Origin: SCUN01 sp964355365
GTDB lineage: Bacteria; Acidobacteriota; Vicinamibacteria; Vicinamibacterales; SCN-69-37
Reading direction: 5' to 3'
DNA: 48,443 bases
Assembly: GCA_964355365.1 (NCBI GenBank)
Contig: CAYHEX010000002.1
Location: 1 to 48,443, forward strand
The notes under the pieces are model-generated. The model had not been told where the DNA came from. It saw only the letters and a list, made by a program, of their open reading frames with translations, and ran no database searches. The translations under genes were made by a program, and so were the position numbers. This document shows positions 1 through 8,108 of the stretch, in pieces (positions within the stretch are counted from its first letter, which is position 1; every line of letters begins with the position of its first letter).

Positions 1-956
1 TGATATCGCGTTTGTGTAATTTCAGCCATGACGGCCAGCGCGATCTCCGCCGGGGTCCGGCCGCCCAGATTCAGCCCGACCGGGGACCGAATGGACTGAA
101 TCCGGGCCTCGTCCACGCCATGCTCCCGCAGCATCTCGTCGATCATGACCTTCTTGCGGCGGCTGCCCAGCAGGCCGATGTAACGCACCGGGGTTTTGAC
201 CGCCGCCAGCGTACAGTCGCCGTCCATCTTGTGGCCGCGGGTCGCGATCACCAGAAACGTGTGCCAACCGTAGTCAAACGTCGCGATCGTAGAGGCGACA
301 TCCGCCTCGATGACGGTCGCGCCCGGGAAGCGTTCCTTGCCGGCAAAGTGCGGGCGGTCCTCGAGGACGGTTACGTCGAAGTCGAGCAACTGCGCCTGCC
401 GCATGATCGCGAGCGATACATGGCCGCCGCCGGCGATGACGACGCGCGGCTTTCCGGCGATGACATCGATCAGTTCGTCGTCTTGATCGTCGATGCGCGC
501 CATGCGCGGGGTCGGCGCGCCTTCAGCGGGCTCGAGGCGGCGTGAGATGAACTCGGCGCGGCGCGCGCGGCCGCGGAAGCGCGTGCGCACGGCGATAGGC
601 GGCGCTGTTCCGGCCGCGGCGCTCACCAGATCTTCGAGTACATCGCGCCCGTCGATCGTCAGCGCGTCCTCGCCGCGCTCGGCCAAAATCCACATCGTCC
701 CGCCGCACACGAGGCCACTGTTCCAGGCGAGATCTTCGGTGAGCTCATACGCGCGCAGCGTGCGGCCGCCCTTGGCCATCACGTCACGTGCCGCATCCAT
801 CGCGTCGGCCTCCACGCAGCCGCCGCCGAGCGTGCCGACGAACTTCCCCTCGTCATCGAGCACCAACTTCGCGCCCGCGACCTGTGGCGTGCTCCCGTGC
901 GTGCGCACGACGGTGGCGAGGGCAAAGGTTCGGCCGCGGCGACGAAGATCGAGCAT
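1..956 (-). CDS. xdhC: XdhC family protein (3' end cut by window)
   Basis: Maturation factor for molybdenum hydroxylases; XdhC proteins bind molybdenum cofactor, promote its sulfuration and deliver it to the apo-enzyme in the cytoplasm. About 318 codons are visible, starting at an ATG at 956 and still open at base 1. The N-terminal CoxI/XdhC part shows GSTPQVAGAKLV, GTLGGGCVEADA and LVCGGTMWIL; the C-terminal nucleotide-binding part shows VVIAGGGHVS and YIGLLGSRRK, all typical of the family. No long open frame had been proposed on this strand because the stop lies outside the window. It is separated from the gene upstream by a long hairpin. The molybdenum hydroxylase at 10.8-13.7 kb and the MocA domain at 8.1-9.2 kb are likely functional partners. 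Confidence 0.9.
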   Translation of the reverse strand, partial: MLDLRRRGRTFALATVVRTHGSTPQVAGAKLVLDDEGKFVGTLGGGCVEADAMDAARDVMAKGGRTLRAYELTEDLAWNSGLVCGGTMWILAERGEDALTIDGRDVLEDLVSAAAGTAPPIAVRTRFRGRARRAEFISRRLEPAEGAPTPRMARIDDQDDELIDVIAGKPRVVIAGGGHVSLAIMRQAQLLDFDVTVLEDRPHFAGKERFPGATVIEADVASTIATFDYGWHTFLVIATRGHKMDGDCTLAAVKTPVRYIGLLGSRRKKVMIDEMLREHGVDEARIQSIRSPVGLNLGGRTPAEIALAVMAEITQTRY

Positions 957-1000
957 GTGATGAAACAAGGACAAAGACACAGACAGATCTTAGTGCCTGG

Positions 1001-1184
1001 GTTCGTTTGGTTCGTGAGGTTCGTGGGGTTCTGTTCGAGGGGTTCTTGGGGTTCGTAAGGTGCGCAAGGGCGGTTCGCGGGGTTCTTGGAACCTCCCTTA
1101 CGAACCCTACGCACCCAGTGAACCCCACGAACAGAACCCCGCGAACCGTCCGAACCGACGAACCTCTCGAACCTCACGAACGAC
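1001..1184. repeat. GGTTCG-type iterated inverted repeat, copy 1
   Basis: The left half is an irregular iteration of GGTTCGTG-like words (GGTTCGTGAGG, GGGGTTCTGTTCGAGG, GGGGTTCGTAAGG). The right half is the same words on the other strand (CCTTACGAACCC, CCCCACGAACAGAACCCC, CCTCACGAACGACC). The whole stretch can fold as one very long imperfect hairpin. It fills the gap between xdhC and the gene upstream. A second copy is at 7919-8102. There is no plausible protein in it; the small open frames are by-products of low complexity. Confidence 0.85.
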
Positions 1185-1208
1185 CAAGTTCCCAATGTCG
1201 CGAAGCAC

Positions 1209-2969
1209 TCATGTGAAACCACCGGCCTTTAAGTCGAGCCTGACGCGCTCACCCTTCGCTACCGTAACCCGCGCGGCGGTGGCGGCGAGACGCTCCAGAA
1301 ACGCAGGGTCCTTCCACTCGTCAGGATCGGCGTCGATGACCACGCCAACGAAATACTGCCCCGGCGGAAGATTCAGAAACCGATATTCGCCCTTCGCGTC
1401 CGGCTGAAGTGCCTGAACTCGAGCGACCGAGGGCCGCAGCGCGGGATCCTGCGGAAACGCGACGACTACGGCCAAGCCAGACGACGGGTCACCCAACAGC
1501 GCACCATGCACTTCCGCTGGACGATCAGAGTACCGAATGACCAGCGGGTGTTCCGCGAGCTCCGGCGAAAGCCTGACCGCGCCATCGAGCAGATTCTGTG
1601 TTCCGAGTATGGCTGACACCGGCCACCATCCATCAGGCACGCCGTGCACGACCAAGCGGTGAACCGCATCGGGCTGAAGGCCGGCAAGAACAAATGTGCC
1701 GTCAGCACCGAGCGCCGATCCGCCGACAGCTTGGGCTAGAGACGCGCGTGGGTCGACGGTGCCGTTAGCCTCTATGAGGGCCACGCTGGCTGCGGAGAAC
1801 GGCGGCGGCGTGGCGTCCGAGTCCCGCTGCCACTCGACGCGCCCCTGAATAGTGATGCCAGGACCCAATCGGAGTGGAACGACCACGCTATTCCCGTCGT
1901 CGACGGCAAAACGAGAGACAGCCCACGGCCTATCACGCGTGATGCCTGCAGTCGCCGAGATGCGATATTCACCTCGCGGCAGCAATGGCAGTTCGAACGT
2001 GCCGTCGGCTCTGGCGCTGGTTCCGACTCGACCGTCCGTACCAACACCGCCGTTGGCCGTAACGCGCGTCACGCGAACCGACGCTCCGGCGGCCGGGCGC
2101 CCATCGGCCAGAGTGACGATGCCCGTCACGGTCGCCGCTGGAATGGGCAGCCACGTCATCTGAATTGACGACTCCTGCCCTGCGACCAACGTAATCGGCA
2201 GAGCCTCGTCTCGGCTGACCGCAGCCGGATAGTAGATCGTGGCGGCGAGTGTTCTGCGTAGCGCTGGGTCAGCTGTGGGAGCCATCGGCCCGACGCCCGG
2301 AGTCATCGACCGTCGACGCAGTTGCGCGAGTAGTCGATCAACATAGGTGTCCTGGAGCGAAAGCGCCGACGATGACGATGCGAAGGAACCTGACGACACG
2401 CTCAAGATGCACTCGCCCGGCTCGAGTCCGAAGACGCGAAATCGCCCACTCGCGTCAGTACTGACGCCGTTGTTGGTAAGCGATTGGTAGATGGCGCCAT
2501 TCGGTCGAGTGCCGGACGCCCGCACAGTCAGATCAGCAACTGGACGCCCACGCTCATCAACAACTTGACCGGTGAGGACGGCGCCGCGCCAAATCCTGAC
2601 GGAAAGATCCCGAACCGCTTCACCCGGTCCAACCGCGATGGGGCGTCCGCGGCGCGCCGGCCTCTGTGCACCATAGGCTGAGGTCACAAATCCACCGCGT
2701 GCTGCGCTCAACGCGTAGCTGCCAGCGGGCAACTCAGCGATGGCGAATCGCCCTTCGTCGTCCGAAAGTGTGCTCCGGCTACCTGCGAGGGACGGCCCCG
2801 TCACTGTCACGATGGCCCGCCGGACGACCTGCGGCGAGGCTTCGTCTGTGACGAGCACACCTGAAATCGATCCGAGCGAGGCTACGCTCTGGAAGCCGCG
2901 CACCACTGCATCCGCTCCGTAGAGCGTCGCCGAAACAAGGACTACTGCAACGAGGGTTTGACGCGTCAC
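1209..2969 (-). CDS. Carboxypeptidase-regulatory-like domain protein (paralogue B)
   Basis: Secreted or membrane-anchored protein of about 586 residues made of repeated beta-sandwich domains of the carboxypeptidase D regulatory type; no enzyme domain is visible. The start is taken as GTG at 2969, which overlaps the upstream stop as GTGA; an in-frame start at 3080 would overlap the upstream gene by 115 nt. It begins with VTRQTLVAVVLVSATLYGA, a likely signal or anchor. Domain openings are GQVVDERGRPVADLTV and GIVTLADGRPAAGASV. The last ~60 residues (QYFVGVV, FLERLAATAARVTVAKGERV) match the end of the upstream paralogue, so the pair arose by duplication. The coupled start suggests fixed stoichiometry. 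Its ligand or role is unknown; in this phylum such domains occur on many exported proteins. Confidence 0.8.
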   Translation of the reverse strand: MTRQTLVAVVLVSATLYGADAVVRGFQSVASLGSISGVLVTDEASPQVVRRAIVTVTGPSLAGSRSTLSDDEGRFAIAELPAGSYALSAARGGFVTSAYGAQRPARRGRPIAVGPGEAVRDLSVRIWRGAVLTGQVVDERGRPVADLTVRASGTRPNGAIYQSLTNNGVSTDASGRFRVFGLEPGECILSVSSGSFASSSSALSLQDTYVDRLLAQLRRRSMTPGVGPMAPTADPALRRTLAATIYYPAAVSRDEALPITLVAGQESSIQMTWLPIPAATVTGIVTLADGRPAAGASVRVTRVTANGGVGTDGRVGTSARADGTFELPLLPRGEYRISATAGITRDRPWAVSRFAVDDGNSVVVPLRLGPGITIQGRVEWQRDSDATPPPFSAASVALIEANGTVDPRASLAQAVGGSALGADGTFVLAGLQPDAVHRLVVHGVPDGWWPVSAILGTQNLLDGAVRLSPELAEHPLVIRYSDRPAEVHGALLGDPSSGLAVVVAFPQDPALRPSVARVQALQPDAKGEYRFLNLPPGQYFVGVVIDADPDEWKDPAFLERLAATAARVTVAKGERVRLDLKAGGFT

Positions 2970-4990
2970 CGTAATACCTGCGAGCGGAACGGCACATCGA
3001 CCGACGTCTTTTGTCCCCAGGCGATAGTCGTCCGTACTGCGAGGCCCGCCAACCGTCTGAGAACCTCGGGCGTCGACCACGTCAGCGACTCATTTACAGC
3101 GACGACGAAGTACTCGCCGGCGGGGAGCTTCTGAAACGAGAAGGATCCGTCTCCACGAACGGACGCCGTTCGAGCTCGTCTCGGGGTCCAACCCAGGGAC
3201 GACCACCCCGACTCCGATGTCGGAAACACCAACACCATCAGGGAGCCAGCGGACTTGTCGCGTCCCGTGACGATGCCCTGCAGCTCGTTGGTCTGGCTCG
3301 TGAGCGTGATCACGACATCCGTGGCGTCGCCACTTGAAGCATCGATGCCGATGTCGGTGACATCTCTGCCCTGCCACGTCACCGCAGACACCGGAAAACC
3401 CGAAGCGCGCAAGAGGTAACGCCCTGGAAGAAGCCCGTCCAGCGAGAACGCAACTGGAACGCGCGGGCCGGGTTCGGACTCAGCAATCGAACTGCCATAG
3501 GAAGGATCGCCGTCTGCTGGCTCGGCGGTCACAAGGAACCGTCGCCCGTCGCCAAGCCTCACGCCCGCGTCGCCTTCGATGCGGCCTCGAATACTCACAG
3601 TCGAACTCAAGGGGATCGACAGGCCTTCGACATCGGCATCGGGGACGCTGAGCGAGCTTCGAATCCACGCTCCGGTCGAGCGTGATTGCCTAGAGCTGAC
3701 AAACACGTTCGGCGCGCCCGCGATTCGGTTGCTGCCGGTCCCACCATCCGGACTGCCTGCGGGTGGAGGCAACCTCGATGTCGGAGAGCCAGACATCAAC
3801 TCGGAGACGACGGACTGAGCTGTGATCGTGTAGTCGCCGGCCGGAACGCCGAGGAACGTAAATGAGCCGTCTCGCTCCAGGACCGACGTGGCCACCTCAT
3901 TGCCGAGTCCGAGATGCTCGAACCCTCGACGCATCAGACGCAGCAACGGAAACGGCCCCGACGCCGGCGGACTCGACGTCCGGCCCTTGACCGTGTGGCC
4001 CGCGACCGGTTGGAGAGCGAAGTCAACCCCACTGCGGTCCGCGCCGGCCTCGAGCGTTATCGATTGAGCGAGATCCGGTGTCGGCGCAGACGGATAGAAC
4101 ACGGGGTGATAACTGCGCACGGGGCCCAGAACCTCGGGCGGAGCCATCGACAGGGGGTTCGCCACCAGCCGGTGCGTGCGATCGCGAGTCGTAAGTGCCG
4201 ATCCGGCGACGGCCGGATCTCCTCCGTCAGGGGGACCGGTCGTGTACAGCGTCCCAACCGGCCGACGCGGCGGAATCTCGGGAAGGCTCGAAGGAACGGT
4301 CACCATCGGGTTGGCGATGCCGACCCAGTACGTGGCAGGGCCAAGCATCGACAGCTGATAGACGCCGCGGTCGTCGGTGGTCGTCGGCGCAAGTCCCGCG
4401 AAGTATTGCTGTCCGCCCAGCGTGACCGCGATGAATGGCCGGACCGCCACGCCGATCAGCGGCTCACCCCGTTCATCGGTCACACGACCGCTGATCGACG
4501 AGCCAGGCCAGAGCGAGATCTTTGCGTCAGAACGCCACTCTCCATCGGTGATCGCAAACTCAATTGGGTCGAGCACAGACGCGCGATCAGGTGATGCCTG
4601 TCCGAAGTAGGCCGACCGGTAGCCCGTGTGGGTCCCCTCCAAGGCGTAGCGCTGGCTCGCCGGGAGATTGATGAACACGAATCGACCCTGAGAATCACAT
4701 CGTGCCGTTTCGACGGCGCCAGAGACATCTCGCCGAGTGAGGGACACAGTTGCTCCGGCCACGGGCGTTCCTGTCCTCGCATCGACGGCTCTTCCCGACA
4801 GGGCCGCGGTGCCGCTCTCTCGCGGCGCGCCTAGATAGTTCTCTGCCGGATCGGCAGGGCGGACTTGACTTCGAATCTCCTGGGCGGAAAGAGGGCCGCG
4901 AGGGGGGACGACGACCAGCAGGCCAGCGACTCCCGCTAGAAAGAACCACTTCTGGAGGATGCGTGTCGCGACTCGCTGCTCTAGTGACAT
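2966..4990 (-). CDS. Carboxypeptidase-regulatory-like domain protein (paralogue A)
   Basis: Protein of 674 residues with an N-terminal hydrophobic segment (WFFLAGVAGLLVVV, ending PLSAQ) consistent with Sec export. Repeated regulatory-like beta-sandwich domains follow, with openings such as SGRAVDARTGTPVAGATVSL and ISGRVTDERGEPLIGV. The ATG at 4990 has a purine-rich upstream stretch (GAGGGG). Its end (EYFVVAVNESLTW, LRRLAGLAVRTTIAWGQ) matches that of the downstream gene, with which it shares a GTGA stop/start. It follows the TonB-C, thioredoxin-rhodanese and cysteine-rich peptide genes on the same strand with short gaps, so it is likely transcribed with them. No catalytic motif is visible and its function is unknown. 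Confidence 0.8.
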   Translation of the reverse strand: MSLEQRVATRILQKWFFLAGVAGLLVVVPPRGPLSAQEIRSQVRPADPAENYLGAPRESGTAALSGRAVDARTGTPVAGATVSLTRRDVSGAVETARCDSQGRFVFINLPASQRYALEGTHTGYRSAYFGQASPDRASVLDPIEFAITDGEWRSDAKISLWPGSSISGRVTDERGEPLIGVAVRPFIAVTLGGQQYFAGLAPTTTDDRGVYQLSMLGPATYWVGIANPMVTVPSSLPEIPPRRPVGTLYTTGPPDGGDPAVAGSALTTRDRTHRLVANPLSMAPPEVLGPVRSYHPVFYPSAPTPDLAQSITLEAGADRSGVDFALQPVAGHTVKGRTSSPPASGPFPLLRLMRRGFEHLGLGNEVATSVLERDGSFTFLGVPAGDYTITAQSVVSELMSGSPTSRLPPPAGSPDGGTGSNRIAGAPNVFVSSRQSRSTGAWIRSSLSVPDADVEGLSIPLSSTVSIRGRIEGDAGVRLGDGRRFLVTAEPADGDPSYGSSIAESEPGPRVPVAFSLDGLLPGRYLLRASGFPVSAVTWQGRDVTDIGIDASSGDATDVVITLTSQTNELQGIVTGRDKSAGSLMVLVFPTSESGWSSLGWTPRRARTASVRGDGSFSFQKLPAGEYFVVAVNESLTWSTPEVLRRLAGLAVRTTIAWGQKTSVDVPFRSQVLR

Positions 4991-5022
4991 AGCCCTCGCC
5001 CCTCACAAACGAAGCGCAGCAC

Positions 5023-5538
5023 CTACCGTTGCGCCACCACGTTCATCTCTGCGCGTCTCTTGAACGCCGCCTGGTCTTCAGGCGATCGGACAATGCCACG
5101 ACCATTAACTATCGCGAAGTAATAGGTCACTTTACTTCTGACTGTCGCGTCGAAGTGGGCGCCCGGCAGCCGCACACGCGGAAAGGTCCACTGCGATATC
5201 GCGGTCACCATCGCCTGCGCAATGTCTTGGTGTGGCGCTTCAAGAATCTCAACGCTGCCCACAGTTCCGTTCGGGCGCACACTCACCGCCGCCACGGCCA
5301 CTCCTTCAACTCGAAACGACTCGAGATCTTTTGGATAACCGGGGTCGACGCGCAAGGTCGCCACTTGCCTGAACCCAGGCTCAGCTTGTGTTAGTGATGG
5401 CCGCCACAACGGCCCGGAGCGGCAAGCGCCACAACTGGCGAGGCAGATGGCGCTGGCCAACGCAGCCAGCCATCTGGAAGCTTCTGGGACCGGCCCTGCG
5501 GCTCCTCGAACCAAATGAAGTTCACTGTCGAAGTACAA
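5023..5538 (-). CDS. Lipoprotein-like protein with TonB C-terminal-type domain
   Basis: Protein of 171 residues. The start is a TTG at 5538 chosen because AAGGAG lies 7 nt upstream; it overlaps the preceding gene by 17 nt. Residues ~22-40 form a hydrophobic segment with a lipobox-like LASC followed by GACRSG. The rest is a TonB-C-like fold: VAAVSVRPNGTVGSVEILEAP, then AMVTAISQWTFPRVRLPG and VTYYFAIV. In energy-transducing TonB this domain contacts outer-membrane receptors. Here no proline-rich spacer or ExbBD partners are present, so a periplasmic binding or scaffold role is more likely than energy transduction. Its place between a thioredoxin-like gene and the carboxypeptidase-regulatory-like pair suggests envelope function. 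Confidence 0.75.
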   Translation of the reverse strand: MYFDSELHLVRGAAGPVPEASRWLAALASAICLASCGACRSGPLWRPSLTQAEPGFRQVATLRVDPGYPKDLESFRVEGVAVAAVSVRPNGTVGSVEILEAPHQDIAQAMVTAISQWTFPRVRLPGAHFDATVRSKVTYYFAIVNGRGIVRSPEDQAAFKRRAEMNVVAQR

Positions 5539-6358
5539 GCACTAGCTCCTTGAACCCGGCATCCTGGAGCGCGAATCCCGCGGTCCGGCAATCCTGTTGG
5601 CTGGAATCCTGACAGTCAAGGTAGACGAGCTGGTTCATGGTCAATTCGGCGGGACCGCGAACGAGCAACTCGTCACGTGGGATATTGATGGCTCGCTCAG
5701 AGTGACCTTGGCGAAAGCTGATCCGATCGCGCGGGTCGATCACTTGATCTGTCGCCCCTAGCCGAAAGCCCGGAGAATCGTTCAGGAAGACCTCCCTGAT
5801 CGACTGCGCGATTCTCAGGGGTGGCTTAGAAGCGTCATTCAGCCGCGCGAGCAGTGCCCGTTCTGCATCAGCCGAAAGCTGACTTTCGATCAAATCAGTG
5901 ATGACGCCCTTGGAATCCAGCACCACGAGCGTGGGCGTCATCATGAAACCGAACTGGGCCCGAGAGGCCACTCTCAGGGTGTTCGCACCGCGAATGTCGT
6001 GGCGATTGAGCCACTCGATCGCGTCGTGCTTACTCGTATCAGTCAAGACTATGAAGCGCAATCCAGGAACCTTGCTGATGACGTCAGCCAGTGAGTGGTA
6101 AAAAGACGCACCTCCCTCGCATGCGGCACATCGCGTGTCGAGCATCAGCACAACCACCCGCTCAGCCCCCGCCAGCGAACTGGCGGGAAGACCGAGAGAC
6201 TGTCCCAACTCAAGGTAGGCGCGTGCGCGGGTGGCTTCCTTCTTCGGCGGCGCCGATGGTGTTGGCGAGAAGACTCGCCAACACGTCAGAGCGAGGCCAA
6301 CAACCAGCGCCACGTCGAGAGATCTGGCCCCTACTCGCCTCAAGTGCGGCACCTGCAC
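5522..6358 (-). CDS. Membrane-anchored thioredoxin-like protein fused to a rhodanese-like domain
   Basis: Protein of 278 residues starting at GTG 6358 (GAGG upstream), 12 nt after the stop of the cysteine-rich peptide gene. One transmembrane segment (DVALVVGLALTCW) is followed by a thioredoxin-fold region with a CAAC motif at Cys77 and Cys80 (MLDTRCAACEGG) and the strand FMMTPTLVVLDSKG with the usual cis-proline position. Residues ~200-278 look like a rhodanese domain (QVIDPRDRISFRQGHSERAI, then YLDCQDSSQQDC near the active-site loop). This suggests a periplasmic thiol-disulfide or sulfur-transfer protein. Given the adjacent peptide with six mature cysteines, I infer the peptide as a substrate. 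The rhodanese active loop is atypical, so sulfurtransferase activity is uncertain. Confidence 0.75.
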   Translation of the reverse strand: MQVPHLRRVGARSLDVALVVGLALTCWRVFSPTPSAPPKKEATRARAYLELGQSLGLPASSLAGAERVVVLMLDTRCAACEGGASFYHSLADVISKVPGLRFIVLTDTSKHDAIEWLNRHDIRGANTLRVASRAQFGFMMTPTLVVLDSKGVITDLIESQLSADAERALLARLNDASKPPLRIAQSIREVFLNDSPGFRLGATDQVIDPRDRISFRQGHSERAINIPRDELLVRGPAELTMNQLVYLDCQDSSQQDCRTAGFALQDAGFKELVLVLRQ

Positions 6359-6370
6359 TGGCCGTAACCT

Positions 6371-6643
6371 CTAGTACTCGGGAACGACATCCATTTCTTC
6401 CGCCTCGTCACCGATCGAGGCGCATGCCACACCCCAGCAATGCGTCGGACTGTTGGCGCTGAAGCAGGTGTTCGTCTTGATATGGTTGCCGCCGGACTTG
6501 GTCCCACAGTAAGCGTTTGACGAGCCGTTGCCATAGCATTCATCGTCGCAGCTTCCGTCGGCTCTCATCGTTGTGCCAAGTCCCACGTTGAGCGCCAGTA
6601 CCGCCACGCAGATCACGACCTTAATCAGATTCTTCGTCTTCAC
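6371..6643 (-). CDS. Small secreted cysteine-rich peptide (A)
   Basis: Precursor of 90 residues starting at GTG 6643 with AGGGGG about 6 nt upstream. Residues 1-25 are a Lys-rich n-region and hydrophobic core typical of a Sec signal peptide, probably cleaved near residues 25-29. The mature part has six cysteines at about 32, 36, 46, 60, 69 and 74, is rich in Gly, Ser and Asn, and ends in an acidic tail (EAEEMDVVPEY). I recognise no family. The gene lies between a response regulator and a thioredoxin-like gene, the same arrangement as the cysteine-rich genes at 40.1, 44.0 and 46.2 kb. Function is unknown; a disulfide-stabilised secreted peptide is the simplest reading. Confidence 0.7.
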   Translation of the reverse strand: MKTKNLIKVVICVAVLALNVGLGTTMRADGSCDDECYGNGSSNAYCGTKSGGNHIKTNTCFSANSPTHCWGVACASIGDEAEEMDVVPEY

Positions 6644-6696
6644 ATCTTCCCCCTAAGTCAGTTTGTCGCCAGGCGAGATGCCTGAATTACGGCGAT

Positions 6697-6725
6697 AGAC
6701 TAGAGTCGTTCGAGAGTTGCTTCAA
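6697..6725 (-). promoter_or_regulatory. Candidate promoter of the cysteine-rich peptide A operon
   Basis: On the minus strand TTGAAG (6725-6720) and TAGTCT (6702-6697) are separated by 17 bp, which resembles a sigma-70 promoter. It would give a leader of roughly 50 nt before the GTG at 6643. The match is modest and no other signal supports it. Confidence 0.35.
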
Positions 6726-6801
6726 CACTCGCGGCTTACCAATTGGCGGCAATTCCTTACCAGCGTCGGCTTGTTTCGGCTGATCCGGTCGAGTGGCTTC
6801 A

Positions 6802-7725
6802 TCACCGAACACGAGCGTTTGTCGCGACCTGGCGGATCTCACTCGGCGACAACCCAGTCAACTCATGCAGATCCCGCGACAGCTGCCCGCCGTGAGCAAA
6901 TCCAAGCGAGTGGGCAATCTGCCGTACATGCTCGTCGGTCGTGAGAAGTAGGACCAGCGCAAGTCGCAGACGCGCCAGTCGCTCCCATCCGGCGATTCCA
7001 CGCCCGGTCACGTCTTTCAAGTGACGAACCGTCGGCTCGGCGGTGGCCAATTCACACTCGCCTCGACGCGGCCACGTCCAACACTCGCTGATCGCCCGCA
7101 GCAGAGTCAGCGCGCGCTCGTCCAGAGCCGCACGGATGCGGAGTGCCGCTTCGATCGTGGCCAACACCTCGTCCTGATCGATCGCATCCGGATCGTCACC
7201 GATCAGGCGCAGCGCCGCGCACACTTGCCAAAACCCGAGAAGATCCACCGCGCCATCAACCGACGCTCGCACGAGCCATCCGCCTAACGAACTGCGGGCG
7301 CTCTCGTCGCGTCCCCCATGAAGACGACGAACGACCTGCTGCAGTGGATCGCCGCCCGCGCGCGCCACGCGGTGAATCACGGCCGCAATGTGATCTGGAG
7401 CGGCCGGCTTCTGAATGAAATCCACCGCGCCGAGCCGCGCAGCATCGAACAACTCCAACGGATCTTCATGCACAGAGAACACGACAATCGGCGTCTGCAC
7501 ACCACGATCACGCAGCGCGGCGATCAACTCCAGACCCGAGCCATCCGGCAGACCGAGATCAAGCAGCACCACATCCGGGTGCCTGAGGAGCGCGAGATCG
7601 AGCCCCGTCTTGACGCTCTCGGCCACATGAACCACGCAGCCACGCTCGCCGAGCCACTCCGCCACATCGCGGGACAAGAACTCGTCGTCTTCCACGAGCA
7701 AGACAGTCGTGGCGAGCGCTGTCAT
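6802..7725 (-). CDS. Response regulator with receiver and AraC-type DNA-binding domain
   Basis: Protein of 307 residues. The N-terminal receiver (residues ~7-120) has the acidic pocket VEDD, the phospho-acceptor Asp56 in VVLLDLGLPDG and the conserved Lys in DFIQKPA. A middle region of about 100 residues has no recognised domain. The last ~60 residues look like an AraC-type helix-turn-helix (VRQIAHSLGFAHGGQLSRDL, then LTGLSPSEIRQ). No histidine kinase is in the window. It is followed on the same strand by the cysteine-rich peptide A gene after 158 bp, and a second regulator of the same design stands before another cysteine-rich peptide gene at 40 kb, so control of the peptide operon is likely. 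An 8-unit TGGT repeat lies 17 bp before its start. Confidence 0.85.
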   Translation of the reverse strand: MTALATTVLLVEDDEFLSRDVAEWLGERGCVVHVAESVKTGLDLALLRHPDVVLLDLGLPDGSGLELIAALRDRGVQTPIVVFSVHEDPLELFDAARLGAVDFIQKPAAPDHIAAVIHRVARAGGDPLQQVVRRLHGGRDESARSSLGGWLVRASVDGAVDLLGFWQVCAALRLIGDDPDAIDQDEVLATIEAALRIRAALDERALTLLRAISECWTWPRRGECELATAEPTVRHLKDVTGRGIAGWERLARLRLALVLLLTTDEHVRQIAHSLGFAHGGQLSRDLHELTGLSPSEIRQVATNARVR

Positions 7726-7742
7726 CGCAGGGACTATCGCCC

Positions 7743-7774
7743 TGGTTGGTTGGTTGGTTGGTTGGTTGGTTGGT
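7743..7774. repeat. Perfect tetranucleotide microsatellite (TGGT)8
   Basis: Eight uninterrupted TGGT units (ACCA on the minus strand). The tract ends 17 bp before the ATG of the minus-strand response regulator, so it lies in its promoter or 5' leader. Such tracts can change length by slipped-strand mispairing. Confidence 0.95.
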
Positions 7775-7918
7775 CATGACTTCGCTCCATGGCGAGCCTC
7801 TGCTCACAACGGCCCAGAGCCCGACAGGGCGGGCCGAATTCGGTTCTGACGAGAAATCCCGGCGGCAGTCTAGGGCCAAAGCATTTCGAGGTCAATCGCT
7901 CTTCGCGAGGCTCTCCGA

Positions 7919-8102
7919 GAGGTTCGTTGGGGTCGAGGGTTCGGGTGGTTCGAACGGTTCTGTTCGAGAGGTTCCTGGGGTTCGCAAGGTGCGTAAGGGA
8001 GGTTCCGAACCGCGAACCACCCTTGCGAACCCCACGAAACCCTATGCACCCTTCGAACAGAACCCCGCGAACCGTTCGAACCCACGAACCTCACGAACGA
8101 CC
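7919..8102. repeat. GGTTCG-type iterated inverted repeat, copy 2
   Basis: The left half iterates GGTTCGTTGGGG, GGTTCGGGTGG and GGTTCTGTTCGAGAGG; the right half carries the complement (CGAACAGAACCCCGCGAACC, CCTCACGAACGACC). Composition and order match the copy at 1001-1184, including the central CTTGCGAACCCCACGAA-like words, but unit lengths differ. It lies between two minus-strand genes. Confidence 0.85.
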
Positions 8103-8108
8103 AGCGAC

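Larger units (their letters stand above)
7726..8108. other. Intergenic stretch with no gene
   Basis: This 383-bp stretch upstream of the response regulator holds a TGGT microsatellite (7743-7774) and the second GGTTCG-type inverted repeat (7919-8102). Between them I see no supported coding region; the short open frames follow the low-complexity sequence. Confidence 0.7.

Noticed and set aside
1..545. Plus-strand open frame of 177 residues at the left edge
   Set aside because: It is the shadow of the xdhC gene, which has family motifs on the minus strand.
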